Source: CAWVWD01 sp965662365
Lineage (GTDB): Bacteria; Bacteroidota; Bacteroidia; Chitinophagales; Saprospiraceae
Reading direction: 5' to 3'
Length of the DNA: 43,629 bases
NCBI GenBank assembly: GCA_965662365.1
Contig: CBFIHR010000030.1
Span: 1-43,629, forward strand
The notes under the pieces: generated by a model
What the model saw: the letters and a program-made list of their open reading frames with translations, nothing else
Told to the model about the DNA's origin: nothing
Databases searched by the model: none
Made by a program: the position numbers and the translations under genes
Part shown: piece after piece, positions 35,967-43,629 of the stretch
Numbering within the stretch: the stretch's first letter is position 1
Layout of the letters: every line of letters starts with the position of its first letter

Positions 35967-36222
35967 CTCTTATAATTGTGTAATATTATTTATTCGTTAA
36001 TTTGTTTCAAAATGGCTGTAAAATTACACCTTTTGATTTAATTATTCATATTAATTTTAAATTCGATTAATTGTAAATTCATCTTTGAAATCAAGATTTC
36101 AAGATGAATATTTTTAATTATTACTTTTAGACCATAAAAATTCTTAAACTTTTTGGCGGTTAGTCACCTTCTGAATAGCATAAAATACTACACCATAATT
36201 TATAAAAAAGTGGAATCAATCA

Positions 36223-36615
36223 ATGAAAAAAGATATAGAAATCAGAAAAGTTCAAGATGTCGCCATTGCAATTATTCCTAAAGACGAGGAGTTTTGGGAC
36301 GTTTTCTTAATTAACCTTCAAGATGTTTCGCTACGAAATGTAATTGTGAATTCAAATGGTTATGGAAATATTGATGGAAAGTACCTAAAAACCACAACTT
36401 TACGTTATTTTTATGAGCGTATTCCTCCAAATACCAGTGTCAAAGTCGAACCGATTCAGCGAAAATTATTGAATATCACCAATGAATTTTGGGTAAGTTT
36501 TCAGATGAGTGACTATTTATATGATAAAAAATATGTTTTCGTATCGGGTAGTTTAAATGAAATGAATTTTACAACCATTCCATTTCACGAGGTCAAAGGA
36601 GTAATGATACAATAA
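36223..36615 (+). CDS. Conserved Bacteroidota hypothetical protein, 130 aa
   Basis: 130 residues, no signal peptide, beta-rich and soluble. The pattern (IEIRKVQDVAIAIIPKDEE, WDVFLINLQDVSLRNVIVNS, GYGNIDGKYLKTTTLRYFYE, NEFWVSFQMSDYLYDKKYVF) matches a family of small cytoplasmic proteins widespread in Bacteroidota. Some database entries misname it as a phenylalanyl-tRNA synthetase subunit; nothing in the sequence supports a synthetase. A single Ig-like or C2-like beta sandwich is plausible. It is divergent from DUF4956 and 172 nt before the deiminase gene; no functional link is evident. Confidence 0.8.
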   Translation: MKKDIEIRKVQDVAIAIIPKDEEFWDVFLINLQDVSLRNVIVNSNGYGNIDGKYLKTTTLRYFYERIPPNTSVKVEPIQRKLLNITNEFWVSFQMSDYLYDKKYVFVSGSLNEMNFTTIPFHEVKGVMIQ

Positions 36616-36787
36616 GATTTAGTAACGAGTAAGCTTGTAAATATCACTTCAAGTAGAAAAGCAAATTCTATTTTATCTTGGTAATCGTTCACAAATAGCA
36701 TACAAACACTTACTAAGTTTCTACTGAATTGAATCATGTAATAAGTGCCATAACTATTCACTAATCACTAAAATACTAAAACTATCC

Positions 36788-38533
36788 ATGAAAAAACTTT
36801 ACTTACTACTGTCTTTACTCGTGATTTCGGTGTCGCTATTCGCACAACGAAACCTGCCAATTTATCTAACGCCGACCGAAGTCGCACAATTAGCCAACTA
36901 TACGCCGCCACAATATAATCGTTCTGTTTTCACAACACCACCCAATGCTCCTATTCGCACCATGGCGGAGTGGGAAGAGGTCGAAGCACTGACGATCACC
37001 TGGACGGCTTTCCCGGCAATTTTGAGGGAAATCACTCGTCATGCGAAAGAAGAAGCCGAGGTCATTATCGTTTGTAGTGACTCCAATTCTGTTAAAAATT
37101 ATTTAAACGGTTATGGCATTACCAACGATAATTTAAGCTTTATACAGAAACCGTTTAATACCATTTGGATTCGAGATTATGGACAACATTCTGTTTATTT
37201 AAATGACGTAGATTCGTTAATATTAGTAGATTGGATTTATAATCGACCTCGCCCAAGTGATGACCAAATTCCTCGTTGGGTAGCAGATAAAACCGGGGTA
37301 GATTTGTACGCTACCACACAAAATCCAACCGATTTAGTCAATACCGGCGGCAATTTTATGTCTGACGGCTTAGGAACAGGCTTTGCTTCTGAACTCATTT
37401 TAGAAGAAAATGACGTTGGAAATCCTTATGGTGTTTCCGTCAAAACGAATGCTGAAATTGATACGATTATGAAGCATTTTATGGGAATCGAGCCGTTCAT
37501 CAAAATGCCGACTTTGCCGTACGATGGTATTCATCATATTGATATGCACATGAAATTATTAGATGAGGAAACAATTTTAGTGGGCGAGTATCCGCAAGGT
37601 GTCGCTGACGGGCCACAAATCGAAGCGAATATTAATTATATTAAAAATAATTACACTTCCGCCTTTGGTACACCTTATCGTTTTATCCGCATTCAAATGC
37701 CTCCCGATGCACAGGGTCAATATCCTGATACGTGGGGTGATTATCGAACTTACACAAATAGTATTTTTATTAATAAAACGATTTTAGTCCCGACTTATAA
37801 TCCAACGATTGATAACCCAGCCTTAGAAATTTACCGTAAGGCTTTACCAGGCTACAAAGTTGTGGGAATCAATTGTAATTCAATTATTCAACTCGGCGGT
37901 GCATTGCACTGCATCACCAAACAAGTTGGGGTCAAAGATCCTTTACGCATTGTGCATCAACCGTATCGAGATACGATAAATATTGCTGGTAATTATCAAA
38001 TTGATGCGTTGATTCAACATCGTTCGGGAATTGCGAATGCAACCATTTATTATACTACCGATACGACGCAAGGCTATCAAACTGTACCAATGTCCTTAAC
38101 TTCAGGGGATAATTGGACGGCTCATATCCCGGCTCAAGACGGTGGTGATGAAGTATTTTACTACATTGCTGCGACTGCAAACTCTGGCAAACAACAAGTT
38201 CGACCGATGCCTGCACCTCAAAGTTATTGGAATTTTGTAATAGATATGGAAGTATCGACTCAACCACAGAAAATAAACGCTGCTATCGGTCGAGTTTTTC
38301 CAAATCCGACCAGCGATTTTATCAATATTCCAATTTTTATAGAAAAACCAACAGATGCTACTATTCAATTATTCGATATGTCGGGCAGACTTGTACAAGA
38401 AGTTTTTAATGGACTTATAAATTATAATCAAAATCAAAAAATAGATATTAGTCATTTGGCCAATGGGATTTATTTTATAAATTTTAAAACAGAACAAGGC
38501 ATACAATCACAGCAAATTATTATCCAACGATAA
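36788..38533 (+). CDS. Secreted peptidylarginine deiminase-like (agmatine deiminase superfamily) protein with T9SS type A domain
   Basis: 581 residues. A signal peptide covers about residues 1-19 (VSLFA|Q). The guanidino-modifying enzyme domain spans about 45-385. Candidate catalytic residues are D130 (IWIRDYG), H250 and D252 (GIHHIDMHMKLLDE) and nucleophile C375 (GGALHCITKQV), matching the order and H-x-D spacing of the Porphyromonas gingivalis enzyme PPAD (D130, H236, D238, C351). R153 and R155 in YNRPRPSDD lie where PPAD has two arginines that hold the carboxylate of a C-terminal arginine. An Ig-like module (about 390-485) and a type A sorting domain (RVFPNPTSDF onward) follow, also as in PPAD. 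It should convert arginine, probably peptide-terminal, to citrulline plus ammonia outside the cell. An agmatine substrate cannot be excluded. Confidence 0.88.
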   Translation: MKKLYLLLSLLVISVSLFAQRNLPIYLTPTEVAQLANYTPPQYNRSVFTTPPNAPIRTMAEWEEVEALTITWTAFPAILREITRHAKEEAEVIIVCSDSNSVKNYLNGYGITNDNLSFIQKPFNTIWIRDYGQHSVYLNDVDSLILVDWIYNRPRPSDDQIPRWVADKTGVDLYATTQNPTDLVNTGGNFMSDGLGTGFASELILEENDVGNPYGVSVKTNAEIDTIMKHFMGIEPFIKMPTLPYDGIHHIDMHMKLLDEETILVGEYPQGVADGPQIEANINYIKNNYTSAFGTPYRFIRIQMPPDAQGQYPDTWGDYRTYTNSIFINKTILVPTYNPTIDNPALEIYRKALPGYKVVGINCNSIIQLGGALHCITKQVGVKDPLRIVHQPYRDTINIAGNYQIDALIQHRSGIANATIYYTTDTTQGYQTVPMSLTSGDNWTAHIPAQDGGDEVFYYIAATANSGKQQVRPMPAPQSYWNFVIDMEVSTQPQKINAAIGRVFPNPTSDFINIPIFIEKPTDATIQLFDMSGRLVQEVFNGLINYNQNQKIDISHLANGIYFINFKTEQGIQSQQIIIQR

Positions 38534-38559
38534 TATCAAAATATCACCGGTTTTAATAA

Positions 38560-38608
38560 GAAAGGGTTAGGTTCTAATGATGAAATAGAACTAACCCTTT
38601 CATTTTTT
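38560..38608 (+). terminator. Intrinsic terminator of the deiminase gene
   Basis: GAAAGGGTTAGGTTCT (38560-38575) pairs with AGAACTAACCCTTTC (38587-38601) apart from one bulged base, followed by ATTTTTTAT. It begins 27 nt after the stop codon. Confidence 0.9.
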
Positions 38609-38770
38609 ATAATTTTGAAAAACGTCCGCTTATTCTTGTATTGTGTGCCAACGATGTATAAATTATCACTTCATTTTAAGTTGACGTAATGATGATGTAA
38701 TCTAAAATCAAGAAATACCAATGTTTCCTCTTATTTTGTAGAGAACAAAATTTATAATAAAAATCAAATT

Positions 38771-41700
38771 ATGAAAATAGCAAAATGGCTTATTATTGCT
38801 TTAATTACGTTTCTTACTTCCCAAAATTCATTTGCACAAGTTGTTAATGTAGGAAGTGGAAGTTACACGTTAACATTTCCTGGAACAGATGCCGCCGGAC
38901 GAAATGGTTTCCCGTCGGGTTCGCCAATGACAACTGGTGTTGCCGCTACCAAACCAGTTCCGACCAATGACTGGTGGTCAGACAAAATTAAAAATAATCA
39001 CTCCAGCAATTTATTTAATTACCCGTTTACCTTAAAAACGGTCAACCAAGGTTTAGTCATTTCCTATATACCGTGGGGACCGATTGACAATATTTTACCA
39101 ATTACAGTTGGAGTTTCAGGTTTGAATGCTTCGGCTGCAAATGTGTCGGATTTTTCAGATTGGACAGTCACAATGGACTGGACAAATGCAAACCATAATT
39201 TCACAGCGACCGCCGGAATCGGAATGCCTTTCGTTTATTTTGAAAAAGCAGCAACCGACGTTGCCCAAATTACGGTCAATCAAGGAAACGTAACAATTTC
39301 TAATGAAATGATGATTATCGAGGATGCTCGAAATGGAGCAGATTTCGCTATTTATGCACCGACAGGAAGTACCTGGATTCAAAATGGAAATACTTACACT
39401 TCGACTTTAAATGGTCAAAATTATTGGTCATTGGCATTTATTCCCTTGACCGCTACGAATGTAACAACCGTTGCAAATCAGTACAAAGCGTATGCTTATG
39501 TTTTTCCAACCGATACAAAAGCCAATTATTCGTATGATGAAGCGACTTCGGTAGTCACGACAGATTTTATCGTTGATGTTGATGTAAAAGAAGGCTTAGA
39601 TTCTAATATGCTTTTAGGTTTATTACCGCATCAGTGGGCAAATTTGAGCATGACCTCGCCGCAACCAAACTTAGCATCGTATGCCACCGTTCGAGGCGAA
39701 CTAAAAACGATGGCGAGTAATACGTTTACGGTTGAAAATACCTTTCATGGAATTTTACCAACCTTACCGTATGTCGATTATTATAGTAATGGATTCAGTC
39801 CTGCAACATTACAAACGAAAGTAAAATTATTAGAAAATGACGGTTTAGCAACCTGGACAGATTCGTACAACGAAGGTCAAGAGATGAACCGTTTAATTCA
39901 AACGGCAAGAATTGCCGAATTAACTGGCGATACCGTTGCATTAAATAAACTTTTGGGAACCGTTCAAACTCGTCTGGAAGATTGGCTGTCGTACAATTCT
40001 GGCGAAGTGGCTTTCTTATTTTATTACAATTCTACTTGGTCAGCAATGTTGGGTTACCCTGCTGGTCACGGTCAAGATAACAACATCAATGACCATCATT
40101 TTCACTGGGGTTATTTTATTCATGCAGCTTCGTTTGTAGAACAATTTAATCCAGGCTGGGCAGCACAATGGGGTGATATGCTCAACCTTTTGGTACGTGA
40201 CGCTGCGACAGCTGACCGAAATGATAATTTGTTTCCATATTTAAGAAATTTTAGTCCGTATGCTGGTCATTGCTGGGCAAATGGTTTTGCGTCTTTTCCA
40301 CAAGGGAATGATCAAGAATCAACGTCTGAAAGTATGCAATTCAATTCGTCGCTAATTCACTGGGGTTCGGTTATTGGCAACGATTCTATTCGGGATTTGG
40401 GAATTTATTTATATACAACCGAACAAACAGCGATTGAAGAATGTTGGTTTGATATGTACAATCGTAATTTTGGACCAAACCAACAATATAGCTTAGTTTC
40501 AAGAGTTTGGGGAAATAGCTACGATAACGGAACGTTTTGGACAGCAGACATAGCAGCTTCTTACGGCATTGAGCTATATCCGATTCATGGCGGTTCACTA
40601 TACTTAGGTCAAGATACGAATTATATTCACCAACTTTGGAATGAAATTGAGCAAAATACTGGTATTTTAACAAATGATCCAAATGTCAATTTATGGCATG
40701 ATGTGATGTGGGAATATCTGGCATTTATCGACCCACAAAAAGCAATAAATTTATATGATTCTTATCCAAATAGAAATTTAAAATTTGGGGTATCAGATGC
40801 TCAAACTTACCACTGGTTACACGCCATGAATGTCTTAGGAAATGTAGATGCGACTATCACTGCTAATCATCCTTTGGCTGCTGCTTTTAATAAAAATGGT
40901 ACAATGATTTATGTCGGTCAAAACTACGGTTCAACCAACTCGATTGATGTTGTTTTTTCTGATGGTTATACTTTGAACGTTCCACCAAACACATTAAAAA
41001 CAAGTTTGGATATTAATATTTCGGGAAGTTTGACCTCAAGTTTTGAACGAGCATATCCAAACGGCAGCGTTGACTTAACCGCAACTGTAAACGGAGGTAC
41101 AGCAACAAAAGTAGAGTTTTACGATGGTGAAAATTTAGTTGGTCAAGTCACGACTGCACCTTACGAAATTACAGCTGGAAATTTAGCCATCGGCAGACAT
41201 AATTTTTATGCAAGAATTTACGAAGGTTCTAATTTTACGATTACCAATATTGTCACCGTAACGGTTGGCGATCAATTGCCATTTAGTGGGACACCGATTG
41301 CGATTCCAGGTGATTTTTACGCTGGTGATTACGATATTTTTGAAGGTGGCAACGGTAACGGAATTGCTTATCAAGATGTTTCTATTAATAATGAAGGAAA
41401 TTATAGAACAGATGAATACGTAGATGCAGCAACGGTTACAAGCGAAGGAAATACCGTCGGCTGGATTGCTGCCGGAGAATGGTTAGAATATACAATTGAT
41501 GTTCAACAAGCCGGAAATTATACTTTAAATTTCCGTTATGCGTGTGGTAACAATGCCGGTGGTGGTCCAATGAATATTGAGTCAGATGGAATAGTCATCA
41601 AATCTGGAATTAGCGTTAATAATACAAACGGTTGGAATAATTGGCAAACTAAAACAGTTAGTGATGTTCCATTAAAAAGTGGTCGTCAAATCTTGCGTTT

Positions 41701-42883
41701 ACACTTCACAAGCGGCGAATTAAACGTGGGTAAATTTACCTTTACTTATACTTCTCCTTTGACTTACAATCAACCGATTGCCGACGCTGGAACAAATCAA
41801 ATCATCGTTTTGCCAACCAGTACAGGAACATTAGACGGTAGTGCAAGTACAAATGGCGGTGGCGGCAACCTAACTTATAACTGGACACAAATTTATGGTT
41901 CATCAGTCCTAAATATTTCTAATAATCAAACGGCTCAACCGACTTTTTCCAACTTAGAAGAAGGTGTTTATTTAATGGAATTAGAAGTGAATAATGGTGG
42001 TTACACCGACATTGATGAAGTCTATATTATTTCAAGTTTGACAAATAACGTCGCTCCGACAGTTGCAATTTTAACACCTTTTGATGGTGCAGAATATTAC
42101 GAAGGAGAAGATATAAATATTACTGCATTAGCTTCTGATTTAAATGATAGCATTCAGCAAATTATTTTTTATGCGAATGGCGATTATTTAGCGACAGCGA
42201 CACAATCACCTTATAATGCAGATTGGATACTGCCCCTTCCTGGTAATTACGATTTAACGGCTGTTGCTTATGATTTTAATGGTGACTCAACTATATCGAA
42301 CCTTGTTAATGTAGAAATCCTCTCTGCTCCGCCTTGTAACGGGACTTCATGGAATGGCGATTTTAATTATCTATTTTCGGATGCAGATAACAATCCGACA
42401 TTGACCTTTATTCCATCACAAACTGGCGTAGGTTCACCGACTTGTATCTTGTACTACGGAACGGACCCTGGTAATATGCCAGGTTATGGTGTCACACCAA
42501 ATGTACCTTTCCAAATCAATGCAAGTCAAGGCGAAACGGTTTATTTCTACTACACGTATTCGTTCCCGAACTTCGGCGAACGCAACAATTCAGCGAATAA
42601 AGACAGCTACGTTGTCGGAACGTGTATCGCTTCCAACACCAAACGTCAGATTGAAAAATTAGCCGTCAATTATTATCCAAATCCTGTCACCGACATTCTA
42701 AATATCGAATTACCAAACGGCAAAAATGATATTTATGTCCATGATTTAACTGGAAAATTATTGTCTGTTCAAACGGTTTTAAATTCGTTGTTTCAGTATG
42801 ATATGAGTGATTTTGCTCAGGGTATGTATTTGATTACTGTTGTGAATGATGAGAAGCGGGTTACTTTGAAGGTGGTGAAGTAG
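38771..42883 (+). CDS. Secreted multimodular GH81 endo-beta-1,3-glucanase (CBM6, CBM56-like, T9SS type A)
   Basis: 1370 residues. The signal peptide is about 1-22 (NSFA|Q). GH81 spans about 28-700: PVPTNDWWSDKI near the start, NDHHFHWGYF with the candidate proton-donor D441, and QGNDQESTSE with conserved E516 and E520. Then come an Ig-like module (about 748-832), a CBM6-type jelly roll (about 840-993, with GWIAAGEWLEYTIDV), a PKD/REJ-like module (about 1000-1088), a second Ig-like module (about 1095-1183), a CBM56-like domain (about 1188-1286, CNGTSWNGDFNYLFSD to SYVVGTC) and a type A sorting domain (YYPNPVTDIL onward). GH81 enzymes cut beta-1,3-glucans such as laminarin, curdlan or fungal wall glucan by inversion, and CBM56 binds beta-1,3-glucan, which supports the same substrate. 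It is flanked by terminators on both sides, so it is transcribed alone; no SusC/D-type locus is beside it. Confidence 0.93.
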   Translation: MKIAKWLIIALITFLTSQNSFAQVVNVGSGSYTLTFPGTDAAGRNGFPSGSPMTTGVAATKPVPTNDWWSDKIKNNHSSNLFNYPFTLKTVNQGLVISYIPWGPIDNILPITVGVSGLNASAANVSDFSDWTVTMDWTNANHNFTATAGIGMPFVYFEKAATDVAQITVNQGNVTISNEMMIIEDARNGADFAIYAPTGSTWIQNGNTYTSTLNGQNYWSLAFIPLTATNVTTVANQYKAYAYVFPTDTKANYSYDEATSVVTTDFIVDVDVKEGLDSNMLLGLLPHQWANLSMTSPQPNLASYATVRGELKTMASNTFTVENTFHGILPTLPYVDYYSNGFSPATLQTKVKLLENDGLATWTDSYNEGQEMNRLIQTARIAELTGDTVALNKLLGTVQTRLEDWLSYNSGEVAFLFYYNSTWSAMLGYPAGHGQDNNINDHHFHWGYFIHAASFVEQFNPGWAAQWGDMLNLLVRDAATADRNDNLFPYLRNFSPYAGHCWANGFASFPQGNDQESTSESMQFNSSLIHWGSVIGNDSIRDLGIYLYTTEQTAIEECWFDMYNRNFGPNQQYSLVSRVWGNSYDNGTFWTADIAASYGIELYPIHGGSLYLGQDTNYIHQLWNEIEQNTGILTNDPNVNLWHDVMWEYLAFIDPQKAINLYDSYPNRNLKFGVSDAQTYHWLHAMNVLGNVDATITANHPLAAAFNKNGTMIYVGQNYGSTNSIDVVFSDGYTLNVPPNTLKTSLDINISGSLTSSFERAYPNGSVDLTATVNGGTATKVEFYDGENLVGQVTTAPYEITAGNLAIGRHNFYARIYEGSNFTITNIVTVTVGDQLPFSGTPIAIPGDFYAGDYDIFEGGNGNGIAYQDVSINNEGNYRTDEYVDAATVTSEGNTVGWIAAGEWLEYTIDVQQAGNYTLNFRYACGNNAGGGPMNIESDGIVIKSGISVNNTNGWNNWQTKTVSDVPLKSGRQILRLHFTSGELNVGKFTFTYTSPLTYNQPIADAGTNQIIVLPTSTGTLDGSASTNGGGGNLTYNWTQIYGSSVLNISNNQTAQPTFSNLEEGVYLMELEVNNGGYTDIDEVYIISSLTNNVAPTVAILTPFDGAEYYEGEDINITALASDLNDSIQQIIFYANGDYLATATQSPYNADWILPLPGNYDLTAVAYDFNGDSTISNLVNVEILSAPPCNGTSWNGDFNYLFSDADNNPTLTFIPSQTGVGSPTCILYYGTDPGNMPGYGVTPNVPFQINASQGETVYFYYTYSFPNFGERNNSANKDSYVVGTCIASNTKRQIEKLAVNYYPNPVTDILNIELPNGKNDIYVHDLTGKLLSVQTVLNSLFQYDMSDFAQGMYLITVVNDEKRVTLKVVK

Positions 42884-42893
42884 GTGAAATATG

Positions 42894-42934
42894 AAAAATT
42901 GGGAAGCAGCTATCATGTTGTTTTCCAATTTTTT
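42894..42934 (+). terminator. Intrinsic terminator of the GH81 gene
   Basis: AAAAATTGGG (42894-42903) pairs with the TTCCAATTTTTT part of 42921-42934 around a GC-containing loop, ending in a T-run. It lies about 10 nt after the stop codon. Confidence 0.75.
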
Positions 42935-43018
42935 AGTACATCATTGAATATTTATTATATTCGTATTTTTCTTGTAAAATACAAGAATTATTGTTCACAA
43001 TAAAAATAATACTTATAT

Positions 43019-43629
43019 ATGAATGCAAATGAATTACCCATAAATAATTTCTTACAAACTCCAAATATCCAATTTGTGATACCTGTTTATCAAAGAAATT
43101 ATGATTGGACAAGTAGTGAATGTAAACAACTTTTAAATGATATAATATCTGTTGAGAGTGAAAAGAGAGGTACACATTTCATTGGTAGTATTGTCTTTAT
43201 CTACGAAAGTGTTTTTTCTACTCGAGAGGTGAAAGAACTTATGATTATAGATGGTCAACAGCGGCTTACTACAATCAATATTTTATATGTAGCACTTTAT
43301 AGATTTGCTAAAGAAAGTAACCGTCTTAAAGAAGCTGAAAAGCTTTATAATTTATTTTTAACAAATCAATATGTATCGGAAGAATCCAGTAAATTAAAAT
43401 TAAAGCAAACCGATATTAGTTCTCAGGCTTTTGATGCAATTTTAAACAATACAGAACAAACATTTGTAACTTTTTCCAATGTAATTGAGAATTTTAATTT
43501 TTTTAAAAACGCAATACATGAAGAAAACTTTGATGTTATTCTAAATGGAATAAATCGCCTTATTTTCGTAGAAATATCGTTAGAAAGAGGCAAAGATGAT
43601 CCTCAACGAATATTTGAGAGTTTAAACTC
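43019..43629 (+). CDS. DUF262 (GmrSD/ParB-like nuclease-fold) protein, partial, cut by right edge
   Basis: I translated the frame from the ATG at 43019; it is open for 203 codons to the window end. It opens MNANELPINNFLQTPNIQF and carries the DUF262 motifs: IPVYQRNYDW (about residues 22-31), GTHFIGSIVF, MIIDGQQRLTTIN (about 75-87) and ERGKDDPQRIFESLN at the edge. The IDGQQR segment is the ParB/Srx-fold active-site motif of GmrS-type proteins, which use nucleotide hydrolysis in type IV restriction of modified DNA. Full-length family members are about 550-700 residues and often carry a C-terminal DUF1524 HNH nuclease, which lies beyond the window. The gene is visibly more AT-rich than the GH81 gene before it. 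Start chosen as the first ATG in frame; an upstream terminator separates it from GH81. Confidence 0.9.
   Translation, partial: MNANELPINNFLQTPNIQFVIPVYQRNYDWTSSECKQLLNDIISVESEKRGTHFIGSIVFIYESVFSTREVKELMIIDGQQRLTTINILYVALYRFAKESNRLKEAEKLYNLFLTNQYVSEESSKLKLKQTDISSQAFDAILNNTEQTFVTFSNVIENFNFFKNAIHEENFDVILNGINRLIFVEISLERGKDDPQRIFESLN

Noticed and set aside
36223..36615. Annotation as a phenylalanyl-tRNA synthetase subunit
   Set aside because: 130 residues with no synthetase class II motifs; that name is a propagated mislabel in related entries as far as I recall.

Overview
The window looks like chromosome from a member of the Bacteroidota (Flavobacteriia or Saprospiria type; I cannot fix the genus). 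It is AT-rich. Six large exported proteins end in type IX secretion (T9SS) sorting domains (five type A, one type B). Shine-Dalgarno sites are weak or absent, the best promoter has the Bacteroidota TTG/TAnnTTTG form, and families largely confined to this phylum are present (DUF5683, choice-of-anchor L, fused CzcA-CzcC). No rRNA, tRNA, CRISPR array, insertion sequence or prophage was seen.

Layout. 1-6054: an alpha-glucan block with a cytoplasmic GH13 glucosidase (cut by the left edge), a secreted GH13 amylase and a divergent GPH-type sugar symporter. 6275-8928: a secreted Kelch-like protein and a rhomboid protease. 9121-17052: a heavy-metal efflux locus on the minus strand, with response regulator, histidine kinase, a fused CzcA-CzcC pump/outer-membrane protein and a CzcB adaptor. 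Its two promoter regions share 11-bp repeats that look like the regulator's operator. 17268-27590: YchF ATPase, an SH3-like lipoprotein, a giant Asp-box/PKD T9SS protein, free methionine-R-sulfoxide reductase, DUF5683, DUF2911 and DUF6794 proteins, then a 709-nt gap. 27591-31184: a giant choice-of-anchor L adhesin-like protein with a type B sorting domain.

31329-35966 (minus strand): a DUF4956 membrane protein, a membrane-anchored CotH-kinase/beta-helix protein and a VTC-type polymerase domain protein, which form a conserved but functionally unsettled gene set. A 44-bp near-perfect copy of the start of the VTC gene lies just upstream of that gene. 36223-42883: a small conserved hypothetical, a secreted deiminase resembling Porphyromonas peptidylarginine deiminase, and a multimodular GH81 beta-1,3-glucanase. 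The right edge opens a DUF262 (GmrSD-like) gene, possibly the start of a defence region.

Taken together, the cell appears to digest storage glucans (starch or glycogen type, and laminarin type) outside the cell by T9SS enzymes and to import and finish the alpha-glucan products. The best candidates for under-described biology are the DUF4956-CotH-VTC set with its duplicated start, the metal-efflux operator array, the pump/outer-membrane fusion with an internal signal peptide, and the PPAD-like enzyme. Many intergenic gaps hold palindromes of different sequence, several of them convincing terminators.
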